From Monosporascus cannonballus (taxonomy: Eukaryota > Ascomycota > Sordariomycetes > Xylariales), in assembly GCA_004154925.1 (NCBI GenBank), contig QJNS01000018.1, positions 62,001 through 126,000 of the forward strand: a stretch of 64,000 bases of DNA, read 5' to 3'. The translations under genes and the position numbers were made by a program. Below the pieces are notes generated by a model. It was not told the DNA's origin, searched no databases, and worked only from the letters and a program-made list of their open reading frames with translations. Shown in pieces: positions 61,491-64,000 of this stretch (position 1 is the stretch's first letter; each line of letters starts with the position of its first letter).

Positions 61491-62480
61491 CTATTTACAT
61501 GTGGAAATCCCGGGGTGCAACGCCATAGCACCCCTTTCCATCTTGCTTCGCAGCCCCTGGCCCTTAGCTTCACAAGTGTCTGATACGCGCACGGGTGCTC
61601 CCCAAAGACGATCATTTTGCCGGCTCCGCCGCCGATTTTCTCGCACGGCGAGATCCGCAAATTGCTCCTCGAACCGGATCCTGTCCTCGGTTCCCCAGTA
61701 CCGGTAGTCCCTCTTTAACTCCCCCCGGTCCCTCCACGAGAGGTACTTGAACCTCTCTACGCTAAGGTTCACGAAGCACAACTGGCCCAAGGCAATGTGC
61801 ATCCTGGGCTAGCACAAACCCATCTCCAGTTCTCCAGGGAGTGGGCCGAACGGCCACAGCTCACCGTCTCGGGATACGCGGGGTCCGGAGGGAACAACGG
61901 GCGATGGTCCTCCCACGTCGTGTTAAACTGGGCCAGGAAAGCGACCCCGCCGCACCCGTTGTCGAGGGGCCGGAGGCGCAGCCGCTCGGGGCATCGGCGG
62001 GCGTCGGCCATCAGGATGCCCTCTCGCGCCCTCGCGCGGGGGGTCCGGGCCGTCGTCGACCTCCTCGCACATTTCGAAGGCGAGCCGCGCGGAGGCCCCG
62101 ACGAGCAGCTCGCAGGTCCGCAGGCCCGCGAACCGCACAAGGCAGTCGGGCGTCTCCCGGGCCGACAACGCGTCGAGGCGCCGGGTGTGGCCCATGCGGC
62201 CTCTCGCGAAGTCCGGGAGCCGCGCCGCGAGGCCCGCGATCTCGCTCCCCGGACCCATGTGCACCCGCGTCTCCCTCCAGTACGCCGTCCGCCCCTCCTC
62301 GTAGATCCGCTTGCACGCGGCCAGGACCGTCCAGTGCCTCGTCGCCCTGAGCGCGGGGCGTCTGGTGGGGTCGTAGTCGATTCTCGACCCCCGGAAGGGG
62401 AAGTTGTAGATCACGAAACGCAGCTCGGCGGGGAGCCCGAGAAGGCTGGGTTCGCCCTGGATAGATGAGCTGTTCTCCAT
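61491..62480 (-). pseudogene. 2EXR/F-box-like fungal protein gene with two frameshifts
   Basis: The gene starts at 62480 with LLGLPAELRFVIYNFPF, the usual opening of fungal 2EXR/F-box-like proteins, followed by ACKRIYEEGRTAYWRETRVHM and CLVRFAGLRTCELLVG. After about 62030 the first frame turns into Arg/Pro-rich, low-complexity sequence, while the neighbouring frame continues sensibly (ILMADARRCPERLRLRPLDNG...FLAQFNTTWEDHRPLF, to about 61820). A second shift near 61800 leads to MHIALGQLCFVNLSVERFKYLSW and a tail ending at 61491. No GT..AG intron explains either shift. Most likely a decaying member of this large, fast-evolving family. Confidence 0.6.
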
Positions 62481-63422
62481 TTCCGCAGCGTAATAGGAAC
62501 ATGGTGAGCCTAGTGTGAATGATGTCGTGTTTCGAACTTAGCTCTGCACTGGTCTATTCTAGCACTGCGGCCGGTTTCCCCCTTACATAAGAGTCTCCCA
62601 ACCCTACGTATTGGCCATTCTCGTCTCTAGGTGTTATTGTGCAGTGGCGAAGTGATATTCGCGCATAGGCAATGGTTGCTGAATAAATCCCCTCGAGCTC
62701 TTGTCGTCACACGGAGTTCTCTGACTGAAGGGAGAGAAAAACACTCGTTAGAAGCAGGGGGCTGATATTTGTCTCAGCAATCTTCGCAGTTTTGCCGTGC
62801 AGTCTAGTAGAAATCACCGTCTCCTACAATACCATGGCGGAGGTGACTGGCTAAGGCGGAGGTTTGCTAGAAGAATGCCAGCAGGTGAGAAGCGTTGAAT
62901 ATTCTATAATCACATTCGCCGCTTGCGATCACGTACAGCCTATATGTCTCCACTTGGCGGCCCAAAAGGAGATGGTATGAATGAATTCCTCCTGCTCTGG
63001 AGGCGTCTTCTGATCCGATCATTGTCATTTGACGAGACAGGATACGAAGCTGCGAGGATCTCATTTACTGCGGCTCTTACCTGACCGCTGGAGTTTCACG
63101 TCCAGTTTTGTGGTATCGAACGCACGCATAAAGGGGGGCCACCAACTGGCGCGGTACTCTGATATTCAAGGCAAGACATTCCCGGTACGGATGTTCTAGA
63201 CCACGTCGCTTAGTTGGCAGAAATGTACGATACGTGTTGGCATTACTTTAGCGTCTTCGTTCGGGATACCGTCGATTTTCTGCAGCAGGTAGCTAATACA
63301 TAACAACTATATCTAACCTATCTAGACGCCTAACGCGGGAGCCCCGGCCGCCTGTTAAACCATCCCAGATCCCCTCGTCCTTTCAGCTAACTAGTCCAAA
63401 ACATGCATATCGCCCAAAAAGG
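62481..63422. other. Intergenic, about 940 nt
   Basis: Upstream region of the 2EXR-like gene and downstream of the LRR-like gene. No coding signal. Confidence 0.45.
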
Positions 63423-64000
63423 TCAAGGCGCGATATACTCGAGAGCATCAGCAACCTCGGCGCCGGATTCCGACGGATGACGGCAAATCGCCCGCCCAAT
63501 ATACTTAATATCCCGCCTCCGGTAGGGAAGCAAGCCGGCCTCCTTCCGGTTCCGGATGACGTGGCGCTGCAGCGCGCCGAGCGCGTCGTGGTCCGCCTGT
63601 TCCACGCTGCGGATGTAGCCGCCGCCGCCCCTGACCGGCAGCGGCGCGACGAGGTGGCCGCTGGCCCCGGACCGCGAGTAGCCGCCCGCGTCGACGCTGA
63701 AGTAACACAAATGCGGGAAGGTGGCCAGCATGGACAGCACGTCGCGCCACGTGCCGGCGTCCAGCTCGACGCGCGTCAGCCGCACGCTGCGCAGGGAGTA
63801 CCGGCACGGCTCCACCATGCGAAGCAGGTTCTCGGCGGACGCCGCGACCCGCGTCAGGCCGAGGTGCCTGAGGCGTGGGGCGCCTCCGTCGCCCAGCCGC
63901 AGGGCGCCGAGGTCGAGGATGTCCGAGCCGCGGATCGAGAGCGACTCGAGGTTCTCCCCCGCGGCGGCGAGCTCGACGAGCCGCAGCGGCAGCGCCGCGG
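63423..64000 (-). CDS. LRR/F-box-like protein, C-terminal part, cut by the window edge
   Basis: The frame is open from the right edge (64000) to a stop at 63423, about 191 residues. It shows leucine-rich-repeat rhythm: LRLVELAAAGENLESLSIRGSDI, LRHLGLTRV, NLLRMVEP, YSLRSVRLTRVELDAGTWRDVLSML. This is the C-terminal LRR region typical of fungal F-box proteins; the F-box itself would lie outside the window. It is GC-rich like the 2EXR-like gene next to it. The specific substrate or partner is unknown. Confidence 0.6.
   Translation of the reverse strand, partial: AALPLRLVELAAAGENLESLSIRGSDILDLGALRLGDGGAPRLRHLGLTRVAASAENLLRMVEPCRYSLRSVRLTRVELDAGTWRDVLSMLATFPHLCYFSVDAGGYSRSGASGHLVAPLPVRGGGGYIRSVEQADHDALGALQRHVIRNRKEAGLLPYRRRDIKYIGRAICRHPSESGAEVADALEYIAP

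Overview
The window is nuclear DNA of a filamentous ascomycete, most likely a Pezizomycotina/Sordariomycete-type genome. The evidence is short spliceosomal introns (about 50-150 nt, GT..AG, often with a CTAAC-like branch site), Zn2Cys6 regulators, a HET-domain gene, a highly reducing polyketide synthase (HR-PKS) and fungal-style 2EXR/F-box and LRR proteins. No prokaryotic features, CRISPR arrays, rRNA or convincing tRNAs were seen. Coordinates of exons were worked out by hand from splice sites and frame continuity.

Layout. 1-3.4 kb: 3' part of an HR-PKS (ER-KR-ACP), cut by the left edge. 5.0-7.8 kb: glycyl-tRNA synthetase (minus) with an N-terminal mitochondrial presequence upstream of a second in-frame ATG, and a 12-nt microexon. 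8.7-9.9 kb: short-chain dehydrogenase with a one-base deletion. 11.2-13.0 kb: HET-domain gene with a decayed 3' end. 13.4-15.0 kb: mitochondrial seryl-tRNA synthetase. 15.5-22.1 kb: a 2169-residue coiled-coil protein with two internal repeat arrays. 23.3-24.5 kb: mitochondrial GTP/GDP carrier (Ggc1 type). 25.1-29.7 kb: aldo-keto reductase (broken), Zn2Cys6 regulator and a divergent dehydrogenase with an in-frame TAA. 33.0-34.4 kb: secreted FMN-dependent 2-hydroxyacid oxidase/dehydrogenase. 37.5-39.9 kb: large Zn2Cys6/fungal-specific regulator. 39.9-53.1 kb: 13 kb with no gene that I can support, holding a diverged repeat pair with telomere-like motifs. 53.1-57.3 kb: three conserved fungal proteins of unknown function. 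57.9-59.9 kb: glutamate decarboxylase. 61.5-64 kb: a frameshifted 2EXR/F-box-like gene and the 3' part of an LRR/F-box-like gene, cut by the right edge.

How the parts relate. Housekeeping genes (GlyRS, SerRS, Ggc1, the coiled-coil protein, glutamate decarboxylase) can all be assembled without a single frame break across more than 13 kb of coding sequence. The accessory genes between them (SDR, HET, AKR, second SDR, 2EXR) each carry one or more frame breaks or in-frame stops. This contrast argues that most breaks are real decay (or, for one gene, possible stop-codon readthrough) rather than poor assembly. The AKR / Zn2Cys6 / SDR group, possibly with the FMN oxidase, looks like a small regulated oxidoreductase group, with a CGG-N9-CCG site and CTCCGCAA repeats in the divergent promoter. 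I found no clearly new multi-gene system. The strongest leads are the TAA-CAACTA context in the second SDR, the dual-targeted GlyRS beside an HR-PKS, and the internal repeat arrays of the giant coiled-coil protein.
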